DNA of 64,000 bases, taken from Lineus longissimus. Its lineage: Eukaryota; Nemertea; Pilidiophora; Heteronemertea; Lineidae. Positions within the stretch are counted from its first letter, which is position 1. Each line of letters starts with the position of its first letter. The position numbers and the translations under genes are program-made. Shown here one piece after another: positions 30,809-41,371 of the stretch. The stretch spans positions 14,010,501 to 14,074,500 of the forward strand of contig NC_088320.1 of assembly GCF_910592395.1 (NCBI RefSeq), read 5' to 3'. Below the pieces are notes generated by a model. That model was not told the origin of the DNA. It did not search any database and saw only the letters and a program-made list of their open reading frames with translations.

Positions 30809-32668
30809 CTACCCAAAGATGGTGTCTTGAGCTACAAGACCAGTGGTGACCTGTATGAAACCCTGTTTAACAAATTTCCAATACATGTCAAGGCCAATCA
30901 AGATGTCAACTGTGACTTTTTTATCCGTGTTGTAGTCATCTGCTATGTTCATATGTCCAAGTGATTTTAATAAGTGGTTTGGTACCCTTGGTCGTTCCAT
31001 AGGTGGACTAATCGCTTTCACTCTGACAACATTAAGTGATCTTGTGACACCGTCATTTGCCTGCATATCCAGGCTGTATACATTATGTACCTTACTGGCT
31101 GATAGAGAACTTGCACCAAAGACTGCAAAGGACATCTTTTTGGCAGTCACCCACTTAGGACCGATTTTCTCTACAAAATCAGAACAAACACATGAGGTAT
31201 CAGACCCAGAGTCGAACATAACAGTTGCTTCTGCTGAACCCCTCTCGCCTTTAACGAGGACGCGGGCAACCTGGGGTACAGTCAAAACCCCCTCGGTAGA
31301 ACAGGACACACCTACATGCGATGTGACCGGTTTCATGGAGTTCCGATCTGCAGCCCCAGACTGACCTGAATTGGAGGGATTCTTCTGAGCAGCTCTCCTA
31401 CTCGGATCACACAGAAGTTCATTGTGCTTGCCTTTGCAAGCCCTACATCTGGCCATGCAACCTTTTGCCAGGTGACCTCTCAAAAGGCAGCGAAAACACG
31501 CTCCACTGTCCTTGATCAACTTGTGGCGTTCACTAAGCGATATTTTCTTCACATCCCAGCATTTATCAGACGGATGTTTTTTGGAACAAAACACACAGTT
31601 GTTACTGTCACTATTCGAATTCTCCCCACTGCTGAACATTGCTGAGGCAGTAGGAACTCGTTGCTTAACTGTCTGCTTGCTCAACGAAGGCGATGCACAT
31701 GCACTCGGTTGTGCTGATAAATTCATGTCTTTGAATGTCTCTGCTCGTTCACGACGTTGAATTTCCAATTTAAGAAATTCCAAAAGACCAATCAAGTCGC
31801 TCTCTTTCCCAGCACCATTTCGAGCCCACTCCATTCTGATATCATTGGGCAGTCTAGACAAGATGAGTGGCGTGAGAAACAGACCATACGTTCCCCCATT
31901 GACACCGAGGGACTCCAAATTTCTAACATGTGTCTGTATTGTGTCCTGTAGGGACCACAAACCTCGAACAGTCGGAGACGGTAGCGAAACATTCAGCAAG
32001 GCTTGGATATGGGAAAATATCAGTCGATCCCTATTGCCAAATCGCTCCCTCAGGAGCTCGATAGCAGCACTATAGTTATCTTTTGTGATGCTCAGACCTG
32101 TCACCACTGACTTCGCCTCCCCCTCTAGGAGAGAGGTCAGGTATGCGAATTTTGTTACGACAGGAATGTCTCTATTGTCATGTACTATTGTCACAAACTT
32201 TTCATAGAATGCCTGCCATTCTGTCAGCACTCCAGAGAAACGTGGTAGTTCCAACGTAGGTAGCTTTGCCTGACAGGAACTCACAGTTTTAACTACTTTT
32301 GTACTCGCATCAACACTAGGACTCAACGGCTCCTTTTTATGCACGTGTGCTTCTAAAAGTTCCTGTGCTGTACGGTACGACTTCTTAACTGCGTCCCGCC
32401 ACGCACCGTGCGAATCGATCTCAGCTGCCAATTCTTTTTCGTCTAATTCACACTCTATTTATGTTTGAATATTGTCCACTTTTCTTAAAAACTGCTCAAA
32501 CTCTTTCATGTCCTCCTTTAATCTGCACAGGTTTACTGGTACCTCACTCAAAGTTTGTTCAATCGCCATCTTGGTTCGGGTGCACCAGCCTTTACATGCC
32601 GCTCTAGACTTTTTCAATCTCTTTATACTGTCCTCATCCGGCATCTTCAGTTTTAAAATGTGACTCAA
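30809..32668 (-). CDS. BEL-A gag-protease (one internal stop)
   Basis: The start is at 32,668 (MSHILKLKMPDEDSIKRLKK, helical). An in-frame TAA at about 32,459-32,461 follows 69 codons, and the frame then continues for 540 codons. DUF1759 gag is at FSGVLTEWQAFYEKFV and IELLRERFGNRDRLIF. Zinc knuckles include CFRCLLRGHLAKGC and CRACKGKHNELLC. The aspartyl protease active site is VMFDSGSDTSCV, and it ends with DILIGLDMYWKFV. The TAG at 30,809 replaces a position that is normally read through in BEL polyproteins, probably a Trp codon. It could be a disabling mutation or a recoding site. Confidence 0.92.
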
Positions 32669-32709
32669 ATGGTTTACAATATACTTATCTAAAAGTCCTT
32701 TATGTTCAA

Positions 32710-32728
32710 GTTAAAATTTCGGCACCAA
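32710..32728 (-). other. BEL-A primer-binding-site-like sequence
   Basis: Immediately inside the 5' LTR the element reads TTGGTGCCGAAATTTT. The TGGTGCCGAA start resembles a tRNA 3'-end complement; the priming tRNA was not identified. Confidence 0.55.
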
Positions 32729-32955
32729 TTTTGCGGACTCCAGCTTGATATTGTCGGAGCGAATTCAAAGAGACTGGACAACATGGGTTCCTTTTGCTGA
32801 GTCACTTTATTTATTCATACTACACATAAGCAAGCATGTATACTACACATAAGCAAGCATGTATACTACAAGTTACAAACTTAGTATAGGTGACAGCACC
32901 AATCAAGTCAGCTATAGTTTGTTCCGAAATAAGAACCACACTAAAGTCTACAACA
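32729..32955 (-). repeat. BEL-A 5' LTR
   Basis: This 227-bp LTR is nearly identical to the 3' LTR but 23 bp longer because of an internal tandem duplication at about 32,820-32,866. A few substitutions separate the LTRs, so the insertion is fairly recent. Confidence 0.92.
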
Positions 32956-32960
32956 GTGTC

Positions 32961-33370
32961 GGTTGGCCGTGACGTCACGAATGATAGAGCCCAAGAGTAA
33001 CGACAGAATATATCTATTACCGTTAAAATGAATCTGAATCATATATTCTTACTCTCAAATTTCTGCATGTCAACCAAGTCAGCTTGCCGCTGTTTATCGA
33101 TGTACGATACCATCGTCTTTCTGAGGTGAATTTCTTAATGGCCGGTTTATGTAGTTGGTGTGTTGGTAGTGTGTCTAGGAATTCTTTCACCTCTTTGTAC
33201 TTGATTTTGTAACTTGAGCTTTGCTATCTGGACGACGTCCCACTAGTAAAACTAGTAACACTGTCTTCCCCTTCTTGTTTCAACATTTACTCAAAGAACT
33301 GTAAGCCACTGGACTCTAGGGGTTGCAGTACAAATCCCTTATATATTGCCTGTTCTCTCAAGCTTTGCTC
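32961..33370 (-). pseudogene. Second Polinton-type integrase fragment
   Basis: Minus-strand blocks align with the integrase at 13,501: FLDTLPTHQLHKPAIKKF, then in shifted frames QADLVDMQKFESKNI, a stop, and FRFILTVIDIFCRYSWAL. It stops where BEL-A begins. It is clearly diverged from the integrase at 13.5/52.6 kb (conserved pattern but many substitutions), so it belongs to another Polinton lineage or to an old duplicate. It points away from the adjacent ATPase. Confidence 0.7.
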
Positions 33371-33650
33371 CCGGTATGAAGTCTTGAATATTCTTTTGCA
33401 TTCATTTAAATGGGTGAAGTATTTATTTATGAACCACATAACATGCTAATCTCTGGAGTCACCAATTGTGGTAAAGCACATTTTGTCATTGACCTCTTAG
33501 AAAAAGGAGTAACAATTTCCAGAGCATAGTCATTTTCTGTCCAACATATTTCAATAATAAGACATATGAATGAAATGCATTTATCCAGAAGTATTAGGGT
33601 AGCAGGAAGGGTTGGGCGTTTGTGGTTTCTGAGTCTGAGGGGGTTGGTGT

Positions 33651-34094
33651 CTGTTGACTGTGCTTTAAGAGAGACTAGGCATGGCGCCAGTCTCTCTTAA
33701 AGCACAGTCAACAGGCATTTGGTCTCAGTATTTGGGTTTTGATTGCCATGACTGTACCCCTGTAAAAGTCAGAGGAGGAGAAGTTTGGAATGATGAAAGC
33801 ATTGAAGAAGAAGAAATGTTATTATATATTGAGGAAAGCAAAATTTATTATGAGACTAGAAGGCAGTGTCCTGACTTGATTATTTTGAAAATGGCAGTCT
33901 GAACACATTAAAAGGTGGAACATGGCATTTTATCGACTTTGAAGTGTTCCGCAGTTAAAGGGAGACTATAGGCAGCAGCTAGGTAGGCAAGATAAAGTCA
34001 TACAAATTTGCCAATAGGGGTCAGTCATATCTCTAGGCATGGCGCCAGTCTCTCTTAAAGCACAGTCAACAGGCATTTGGTCTTAGTATTTGGG
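33651..34094. repeat. Inverted and direct repeats around GGCATGGCGCCAGTCTCTC
   Basis: An arm TGTTGACTGTGCTTTAAGAG pairs with CTCTTAAAGCACAGTCAACA 20-odd bases downstream. The second arm and the following GGCATTTGGTCT recur 380 bp later. This is hairpin-capable DNA. Confidence 0.75.
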
Positions 34095-34244
34095 TACAGA
34101 ATCAAGGCAGCTCAGAGAGCAATGATTGAACGATGCTGTGGACAAGTCCAAGGATACTGCATCAGTCACGAGCAACTTCTCATCAGAAAGCGTCACCACC
34201 AGCATATTCAATGTTCAGTTCCAACCTGTACCAGTCCAATGCAC

Positions 34245-35960
34245 GCCTGTCATGGTCAGCAGTGGTCAGCTTAGCGCGATATGGAACATTCTTCCGAAAC
34301 TCAAGCGAGGGAAGTCTGCTCATTAGCCTATCTCGCGCACTGCTCCTTCTTGTCAAACATCGTAGTGAAATCGTGGTACAGTGGGGCGTCCTCGAGGATT
34401 GCAGCTGGTCGGACAGACGTGAGGTGGAATGTGGGCGGCTGCACTTCTTCGTTGATGTGCGATGGCAGATAGCACAGTTGTTGCATTGCATGACAGCTGA
34501 AAGTGAATGTGATATCATAGAACTGAGGCATTTGCAATGAGACTATAGGTGAAGTAGAAGCAAGGAGTGAAATGGGCCATCTTCCAGTGACTAATATACA
34601 GAGTAAGGGCACTGGGTGTTGTTAGATTCAGCATTGAATGTATTCCTCGTACAAGCGTGAATAGTGTGGACATACAGTGAGAGGTGAGAGACCCCTATTG
34701 ACTACTTCTTGTAACTTTATCTTGGATATTATATTAAATAAATTAAAATTAGTATTGAACTTCTAGCCATGGATTATGAAGAAATTGAAGTTGTAGGCGT
34801 GGAATATGAAAAATTATTCAACGTTGAAAGACATTATTCCATGAGGCTTTGCCGTGATCGCAAAGGACGCGACGCGATTGGTTCACATGCTAATGAGGTA
34901 TGATAATGATAATTACCTCTATAATGCTACTTGGATAGCGACTGTGTCGTTGATTGCAACAGTGGTCTATGTCAATGTGTGCCTGTAATGTCAATGAAGT
35001 ATGATGAGGTGATGACGATAGTGCAATTGACTAGGTGGCGCATTTTAGAATCAGCAGTGAGCACTGTGTGTAACATGGTGGAGGCAGCGGAGATAATAAC
35101 TGTGTCGAAAGTATTGTTATAGGGCCTTCCCTAGGCCCATGGGGTTAAATTTACAATCCACGATTGAAAAGACGTAGTTTGATCGCATTCAACTATAGGC
35201 CTAAATCCATTGAACAGTTGTGTTCCTTGGCTTTAGTCAACCGATGACCTTTTGTTGGGCCATGATCGGGGATTGTAAACTGTAAATGTATTATGGACTG
35301 GGAGACGGGGGAAACACAAGTGAAATAGACCAAAACAAGTGATTTTGGGGCTTTGGTTTAGACGCATGCCCCACATCAGGCACATGCGCCATGCGGGATT
35401 ATGCGGGATTATACAGTTCATGTGAACTTGTTGACATCTACATGATCTAGTGCCGTTATTGGTCATGGTACATGGTAGGCCTAATCATCATGGCAATATG
35501 TTTCAGGAAAAGCTCGGAGTAAAATGAACTGCCGATGAATAATGATGTTGTTCATGTTTACCATGTTTACTATACATAGCCATAGGGTATGCACTGGCCA
35601 GTGCACTTTCTGCACGTCGTCATGGTCATGTACGTGATACCTTGCATATTTTGTTTTTTGAATGCGCATGCTTTTTGGGCAAAATCACTTGTACCAACAC
35701 TAATGAATAATGTCTTCTTATCCCTATGACTCCATACACAGTGAGGGCATTGTCCCATTCTCATCAAATGGTAACTTATTGTACCGTATTAGGGTGGAAG
35801 TTGGGGAGCAGATACCGACCGCTGCACGCCTGTCATAATCAGCAGTAATGAGCTTAGCGCGATATGGAACATTCTTCAGAAACTCAAGCGAGGGAAGTCT
35901 GCTCATTAGCATATCTCGCGCACTGCTCCTTATTGTCAAACATCGTAGTGAAATCGTAAT
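34245..35960. repeat. Direct repeat pair (about 34,245-34,379 and 35,830-35,960)
   Basis: Both copies contain AGCTTAGCGCGATATGGAAC and AACTCAAGCGAGGGAAGTCT, with few differences. A hairpin AACGTCTGGC-TTTGC-GCCAGACGTT follows the second copy at about 35,966-35,990. Confidence 0.8.
34769..34897 (+). CDS. Candidate first exon, unrecognised
   Basis: ATG at 34,769 opens 43 codons (MDYEEIEVVGVEYEKLFNVE, then RHYSMRLCRDRKGRDAI), followed by a splice-donor-like GAG-GTATGA. The composition looks protein-like, but no continuation was found. It may belong to the inserted element. Confidence 0.25.
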
Positions 35961-36767
35961 GGAAAACGTCTGGCTTTGCGCCAGACGTTGAGACTAATAA
36001 GTGAAGAACTAGTAGGTAAAGAACTTCTACTTGCGCGAGACTGCTCTGATAAAATTATCATTGCAGAGACTACGGTGACGTACACATATATTTTTTACAA
36101 TCAAAAATGCCCTCAAAAGACGACATGGAATGATTATTTTATTGATATTTCCTACTATATACCTTCCAATTATCACTTTATACAAATAGATCGGCGTTAG
36201 GTCGCATGCTTTTCTTTCCTGGTGACACTATAAAGCAAAATAGTTGCAACCCCGTAAATGCGCTATAAGTCCAATAATAAGTGACGGTGACCCGTTATAA
36301 ATGTTTCGCCAGCTTCGCTTTTTTGCCGCTACGCGGCGCGTTGGGCCCTTGCGTCAAGTCAACCACGTCTAGATAGTTAATCCTGAAGCAGTGGCCAGTA
36401 ATTTGGACCTTGTGCTTAAATATGCTACTGTAACCTTTGCAGGGTCAGATACGTTATTTTTAATTGATGATTGTGCTAATTTGAAAGACACAGAGAGGAA
36501 GGTGTCTGAGTTATGTAATCTTGCCTTTTCCGGTAGGCACTACAATCTGACTGTTACTAGTTCAGAAGTACAATTCATTCATTAAGGACTTCAGAGAGAA
36601 CATCCGATTCATTCTTAGTCCTGGATTTTTACAATGGTGAATCAGCCATGCAAGATGCCTTAGAAAAAAACAGTGTTATTTCTAAGGCCAAAAACAGTAT
36701 TACATAGAATAACTTAAGGTGAAAAGAGGATCAACATTAATCATCAGGCTGCAACATCCATACGGGT

Positions 36768-37245
36768 TTACTCTATCTTCCTCTTTCTAACAAAAAAGTA
36801 GTATACCCCTGATCCTACAGCACTCATACCTGGGACAATCCATAGGTACTCGTATTTATTCATTTCATCACTAGGTTGATAATAATCTCTTGATTGAGGT
36901 CGTTTAGCTGGTGATACTGGTTTATCAGGGTGTAAGTGATTGTAAACAGTAAGAGCAGCATCAGTATTATTGAAATCAACAGCAACCTAGTTCTCTCTCT
37001 TAATTTTTAGGTTAACGAAGTGAACTACATTCTTTCTATGTTCTTCATATTCCTCTTATGCTTTTATTTTACTCTTTCGTAGCCCTGTTATGTCTTTTAC
37101 TTTCAGCTTCGTAGCCGTTCTTGTCGATGGCTTTAAAAAGGTAACCAAACCCTGTGAATGCTAATGCGTTTACTAAAGCGCCACAAATCATCATAGCAAT
37201 ACCTGCAATCTAATTAGGTTGATTTCCCTTTATAAACAATTGATA
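36768..37245 (-). pseudogene. Polinton-associated membrane protein
   Basis: The minus-strand frame starts in a hydrophobic segment, IAGIAMMICGALVNALAFTG, followed by a charged helix (AIDKNGYEAESKRHNRATKE). After stops it resumes with a C-terminal part (DYYQPSDEMNKYEYLWIVPG, then VGSGVYYFFVRKRKIE) that is a second membrane segment. The gene lies between penton-like and ATPase genes. The family is one I associate with invertebrate Polinton-like clusters. Its role is unknown. Confidence 0.6.
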
Positions 37246-37251
37246 TCTTAC

Positions 37252-37952
37252 ATCAAAACCAGTCGATAATGTCACCGTGTTCATCGGTTAATTTGATCTC
37301 TATTTTATTGAATCTTCATTTGCATGGTATTTGTATTGGTTTAACAAAATTAATGTGTATGTAATAGTATCTCAAATATCAGCTTCCTTAATGGGTCTAA
37401 TGGCCAGAACAGCTGACGGTTCCTCGTTACCAAGTACTTTACTAGTGTTAATTATGTCACAGTGTAAAACAAAATAGTTTATTGGTCTGAAATTCATTGG
37501 AAAATCACTAATGATCAAACCATCTTGAGAAGAATAAGGCCATTCAGAACGTTTAAAACCGTTCATTGCTTTTATCCATCAACATAATTTGATATCGATT
37601 CATTTCATCTCTTAAGTAAGTGTACGATAGTCTTACGAATGGGTTCTTCTAAATCAGATATAACATCATTTCTACTTAAGACATTTACTTTCAATTGATA
37701 TGAAACTGCTTTTGAAAAGCTTTCTAGGTCAAAAAGACAAATAGGTATCGCAATAAGTGTCATGTATTTATCCCTTAACTTGATTTTCTTATTCTTTCTA
37801 GCTTCACTTACGTTGTGAAAGGAACAAGGTATTCCTGCATAAGTTAAACTAATTCTAGATGCATTCTGAATTCCTTTGTTGAGATTGATAACAAAATCAC
37901 TTAAACTCTGTTCTGGGTAGTCTCTAGAATCAATGTTTAACACAGTTTTCAT
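37252..37952 (-). pseudogene. Putative penton / minor capsid protein of the Polinton-like element
   Basis: The start is at 37,952 with MKTVLNIDSRDYPEQSLSDF, a pattern (IDSRD...SDF...L) common at the N-terminus of single-jelly-roll minor capsid proteins. It continues SLTYAGIPCSFHNVS. Frames shift at about 37,605. The middle part is SQDGLIISDFPMNFRPINYF, and the end includes NKIEIKLTDEHGDIIDWF. The length (about 230 codons), the terminal IEI-L-D-x-G pattern and its place beside ATPase and capsid genes support the call, which remains inference. Confidence 0.55.
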
Positions 37953-37969
37953 TTAATTAACTAACATAA

Positions 37970-38205
37970 TTAATCATTTATTGCTTTTGGTATGATGCCC
38001 TTGTCCTGAAGGTATGCTACTGTCCCAATACGAATAAATAAAACTCCAGTCAGTTTAAAAATCTCTTCTATGTTAGGATTACTAGGGAAACCAATGTTGA
38101 GTTTTAAAATCCTCCTTAGTAAGTAAGAGTAAAAAGTCATTCCGGTTGTAACTAATATACCTGTATACAGTAAATTGACTACAGTCGTCTTTAGTGGTGG
38201 ATCAA
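37970..38205 (-). pseudogene. Small membrane protein of the Polinton-like element
   Basis: An open stretch of about 76 codons lacks a clear ATG. It contains a hydrophobic segment LLYTGILVTTGMTFYSYLL and ends FIRIGTVAYLQDKGIIPKAI-ND. It is followed 17 bases later by the penton-like start on the same strand. No function is assigned. Confidence 0.45.
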
Positions 38206-38254
38206 TTTATTAAGATTGAAAATAATTAAGTAACTAAAAAAATATATTTTAAAA

Positions 38255-38352
38255 ACAACTTTGTTGCTAAGAGCGTAGCTATAATACAATTGTGTTGCTA
38301 AGGACTATATCCTAATACAACTATGTTGCTGAGAGCGTAGCTTTTATACAAC
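38255..38352. repeat. 31-bp tandem repeat of the Polinton intergenic region
   Basis: About three units start at 38,255, 38,286 and 38,317, containing ACAA-TT-GTTGCTAAG and alternately GAGCGTAGCT or GACTATATC. The same unit resumes at 49,094 (and 9,767) on the other side of BEL-B, which shows that BEL-B was inserted into this repeat. Confidence 0.85.
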
Positions 38353-38516
38353 TGTAGGCTGTGTCGATACATTGTGCCTTAATTCGACGAATATAAAAAC
38401 GAGATGAACACGAGGATTCGATTGTGGTCGTTGTTACCTTGTATACTTTTTACAATTTCCGAATACGCCGTTCGGGGCGACGAAGACAACATATAACACT
38501 GTCGCAGTATGCGACA
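38353..38516 (-). repeat. Probable BEL-B 3' LTR and adjacent PPT
   Basis: On the plus strand the segment begins TGTAGGCTGTGTCG and ends GTATGCGACA, so the element-oriented LTR starts TGTCGCATACTGCGACAG. Just inside, CTTTCGGGGGAGGA (element orientation, 38,517-38,530) is a polypurine tract. There is no second LTR to compare with, so the boundaries rest on TG..CA ends, PPT and the ACAAC flanks. Confidence 0.6.
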
Positions 38517-38530
38517 TCCTCCCCCGAAAG

Positions 38531-39151
38531 CCAACCAGTGGCTGACAAGGTAAAGGATTTTACACGACATCGAAAAAAGTATCAATTTTTAGATTAAACT
38601 AATTACTAATAACTATGACTAAAACTCAATCACAAACAACTGACATAAACTCCACAAGTATAGGGTAGACTGCCTATACCTGTCGCACTCAAGACGGGTT
38701 TTTATTATAACCCCAACACAGTCTTGATGCATGGCCCAACTGGGCCTATGAGGTCAGAAAGTAATGTTCACTTATAGGCATTAGGTCAAGTCCAAAAGAA
38801 CAAAGTCATGAATAGATGGTCAATATCCAGGGGGCAATGAAGCCAGAATATGCAAGTCCATACACAGCACTCTTGTTTAAGGCCAATAGTCTTAACCACG
38901 GTATAACGCATATCAATATTAACAAAATGACACTTTAAAAAAAAGACAAAAAAAAACAAATGACGTGATGGAGTAAAAGGGGCAGACTGTAGACTTACAG
39001 ATAAGCATGGCTGGCCAGTCTCAAAGATACCGGTTTTCTCTGAGACTAAGCAGTGAACGAAAAATCTCCACGAATACAGCCTGTGAAAGACGCAAATAAG
39101 TCTAGTTATGTCCTTTTTAGCAAACGCACTTTCGTCACGGGCCTCCTAAAA
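38531..39151 (-). other. BEL-B 3' untranslated region
   Basis: No ORF is seen. It contains an A-rich run at about 38,935-38,960. It lies between the integrase-C-terminal frame and the PPT. Confidence 0.5.
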
Positions 39152-41185
39152 TTAGTTCGTCTTGAGTTCGACACTTCTCACGTATCCATCTGCTCCTGGG
39201 TAAACTTGAGTAACACGGGCGAGCGGCCACAATCCACGAGGAACGTCGTTGTCAGCCAATAGGATAACATCATCAATTTCCAAGTTTCGTTGTGGAGTCT
39301 GCCAACGCTGTCTTGAAGTGAGCAATGGAATATATTCCTTCTTCCATCTTTGCCAGAAGTGGTCGGTGATAATCTGGGCCTGGCGCCATCCTTTTCTGTA
39401 TATGTCCTTATCCTCAGTGACACATGGAGGCAAGGTACAGTCGTTTCGACCGAGTAGAAAGTTGTTTGGCGTCAGAGCTTCGGGATCGTTACTGGATGAT
39501 GACACTTGCGTGATGGGACGACTGTTTAGGACATATTCAACTTCAGCCAAGGCAGTCTGCAGGACTTCGTCTCGACCCTTTGACTTCTCCAAAACGACCT
39601 TCAGGTAGCGTTTCACTGAAGCTACCAATCTCTCCCATATCCCTCCCATGTGGCTGGCTGCAGAGGGGTTAAAGTGCCAGGCTTAGGTGATCTGCTAGGT
39701 GCTGTTGGTTCCAAGACGCGATGTTGGTACGGAGCTCTTTCTCGCCTGACGTGAATTTGGTCCCGTTGTCTGTATATATATCAGTTGGCTTGCCACGTCG
39801 TACGATGAATCTACGTAGGGCTAACAAGAAAATGTCCATATCTAGAGCATATGCCATTTCGAGATGAATGGCTCTGGTTGATAGGCAAGTGAGCAATAAT
39901 CCATATCTGTTCTCAGTCCTTCGAGCGTTCCTAACTAGTAGCAGCCCATAATAGTCAAGTCCAGTTGAGGCGAATGGACTCATCTTATCGAAGCGTGCTC
40001 TCGGAAGATCTGTCATAACCTGCTCCATGGGCTTTACTCGTCGCTTCCGGCACAGCAGGCATTTATTACGATGTTCTTGACTCTGGAACGGGCTTTCAGC
40101 AACCAGTAACGTTGTCTCAGCTCATGCAGGGTGTGTTGAAGAACTCTCGCATGGCAGTCGGTGATAATCAATCGGACTAAGTCGTGGTGAGGCAGCAGTA
40201 CTGGATGCTTTGCGCTATAATGGACTGGCGTGTTCAACAGACGACCTCCTATACGAAGTAGACCATTACCATCGATGAAGGCTGTAAACTGCAACAATGG
40301 GTTCCTGGTTGACAGCTGCTTCCTGGATTGCAGGGCGGCGTACTCATCGTTGAACTCGACTGATTGTACTGTTTGGATGGTCAAGTTCTCAGCAAACCTC
40401 AGTTCATCTACAGCAACATGACCAAATCTTGACTCGACCTTTCGGCAGTCATGTTTGACGGCAAAGTTTCTGGCGAATCTGCATACCAAGGCGGCATCTC
40501 TGGTATAATGAGACCAAGATGAAAACTTCCACGAGTCTGGGATTACAGCAGCATTCTTCACAGCTACAGCAGTAACTAGGTGCACCTTCAATTCTGTGTC
40601 ATTATCTATCGGAGGGCTAGCAGGTTCAACCAGTGGGCATGCATGTCTCTTCCCATAGAAACGCAGGACCCTGTAACCATCTCGATTCAGCAGACAGTCT
40701 TGATGCGGGAACACCACGGGTACCATCATCGGCTGCGTTGATCTCTCCTGGCACGTGATGCCATTGTAACGGGGTTGTTGACTCCCGGATTTCGGCGACG
40801 CAATTTGCTACAAAGACGTGAAAGCGCCTACTTTTATTTGCGATATAGGGCAGGACGACGCGGCTATCGGACCAGAAAACTGTCTCTTCAATGCGGCAAG
40901 TTATCTCCTTCATGATAGTCTTTGATAGGCGAACGGCGATAACGGCGGACCGTAATTCGAGTCGAACGATTGAGAGTTTTTTCAAAGGCGCCAGACGGCT
41001 TTTGCTGGTAACAAATGCGCAATGAATCCGATCGTTGTAGACTAATCTGAGATAACAGCGCACATGGCTTTCTCGAAGGCGTCACATAATACATGTATCT
41101 CGTATCTGATGGGGTCATCTGGCAGTGGCTTCCAGCATCTTGGAATTTCCAGGGAGTTGAGACTTGGCAGTTCATCTCACCACTT
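39152..41185 (-). pseudogene. BEL-B pol, RNase H and integrase part (copy 2)
   Basis: Overlapping minus-strand frames give RNase H (LKKLSIVRLELRSAVIAV, ETVFWSDSRVVLPYI, WHHVPGEINAADDGTRG), an H2C2-like region (LPHHDLVRLIITDCHARV), and integrase with STGLDYYGLLLV, DIYTDNGTKF and HMGGIWERLVASVKRYL. A DUF5641-type end follows (DHFWQRWKKEYIPLL, WPLARVTQVYPGADGYVRSV). Frameshifts occur near 40,030, 39,660, 40,700 and 41,060. The segment ends at the LINE-A insertion, where the frame would join the RT end at 45,650. Confidence 0.88.
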
Positions 41186-41371
41186 TAATTTAATTTAATT
41201 TTTAATAATGATTTATTGGACAGATAATACAAAACATAACACAAATATACAAACTTACATAAAAATGTGCCCAAAAGGAGGGCCACAAAGGTGTAAAACC
41301 TGTGCAAGTGGACTCCAATAATTACAGGGAAACCTGTGCCGATGGCAAAGTCACATGCTTTAATATATACA

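Larger units (their letters stand above)
26140..32955 (-). mobile_element. BEL-A: structurally complete BEL/Pao LTR retrotransposon
   Basis: This 6.8-kb element on the minus strand has direct LTRs at 26,140-26,343 and 32,729-32,955, a 5-bp target duplication GTGTC (26,135-26,139 and 32,956-32,960), a polypurine tract beside the 3' LTR and a PBS-like sequence beside the 5' LTR. Gag-protease and pol are nearly continuous, broken only by a TAA at about 32,459, a TAG at 30,809-30,811 and a frameshift near 29,515. The domain order gag-PR-RT-RH-IN is standard for BEL/Pao. Its left flank is BEL-C and its right flank is Polinton integrase sequence. Confidence 0.95.
33600..36360. mobile_element. Insertion of unknown type between the two ATPase halves
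   Basis: About 2.8 kb without a recognised transposase. It contains a 24-bp inverted repeat around TGACTGTGCTTTAAGAGAGAC (33,651-33,716), of which one arm plus flanking ATGGCGCCAGTCTCTC recurs at 34,036-34,094. A ~125-bp direct repeat lies at about 34,245-34,379 and 35,830-35,960. No TIR or target duplication was identified, so it may be several events. Confidence 0.5.
33390..36707 (+). pseudogene. Polinton packaging ATPase (FtsK/HerA-type), split by ~2.8 kb of other DNA
   Basis: Part 1 (about 33,415-33,597) contains a Walker A block, MLISGVTNCGKAHFVIDLLE, a stop, and after a frame change IFCPTYFNNKTY. Part 2 (about 36,361-36,707) contains the Walker B strand TLFLIDDCANLKD, then SELCNLAFSGRHYNLTV, and after another shift FRENIRFIL and AMQDALEKNSVISKAK. 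The order and spacing fit the A32/FtsK-like ATPase that packages DNA in Polintons. The Walker A Thr after GK is replaced by Ala. The 33,600-36,360 insert separates the halves. Confidence 0.8.

Noticed and set aside
35966-35990. Hairpin AACGTCTGGC-GCCAGACGTT as a bacterial-style terminator
   Set aside because: The sequence is eukaryotic and there is no following T-run or upstream gene; kept only as a repeat.
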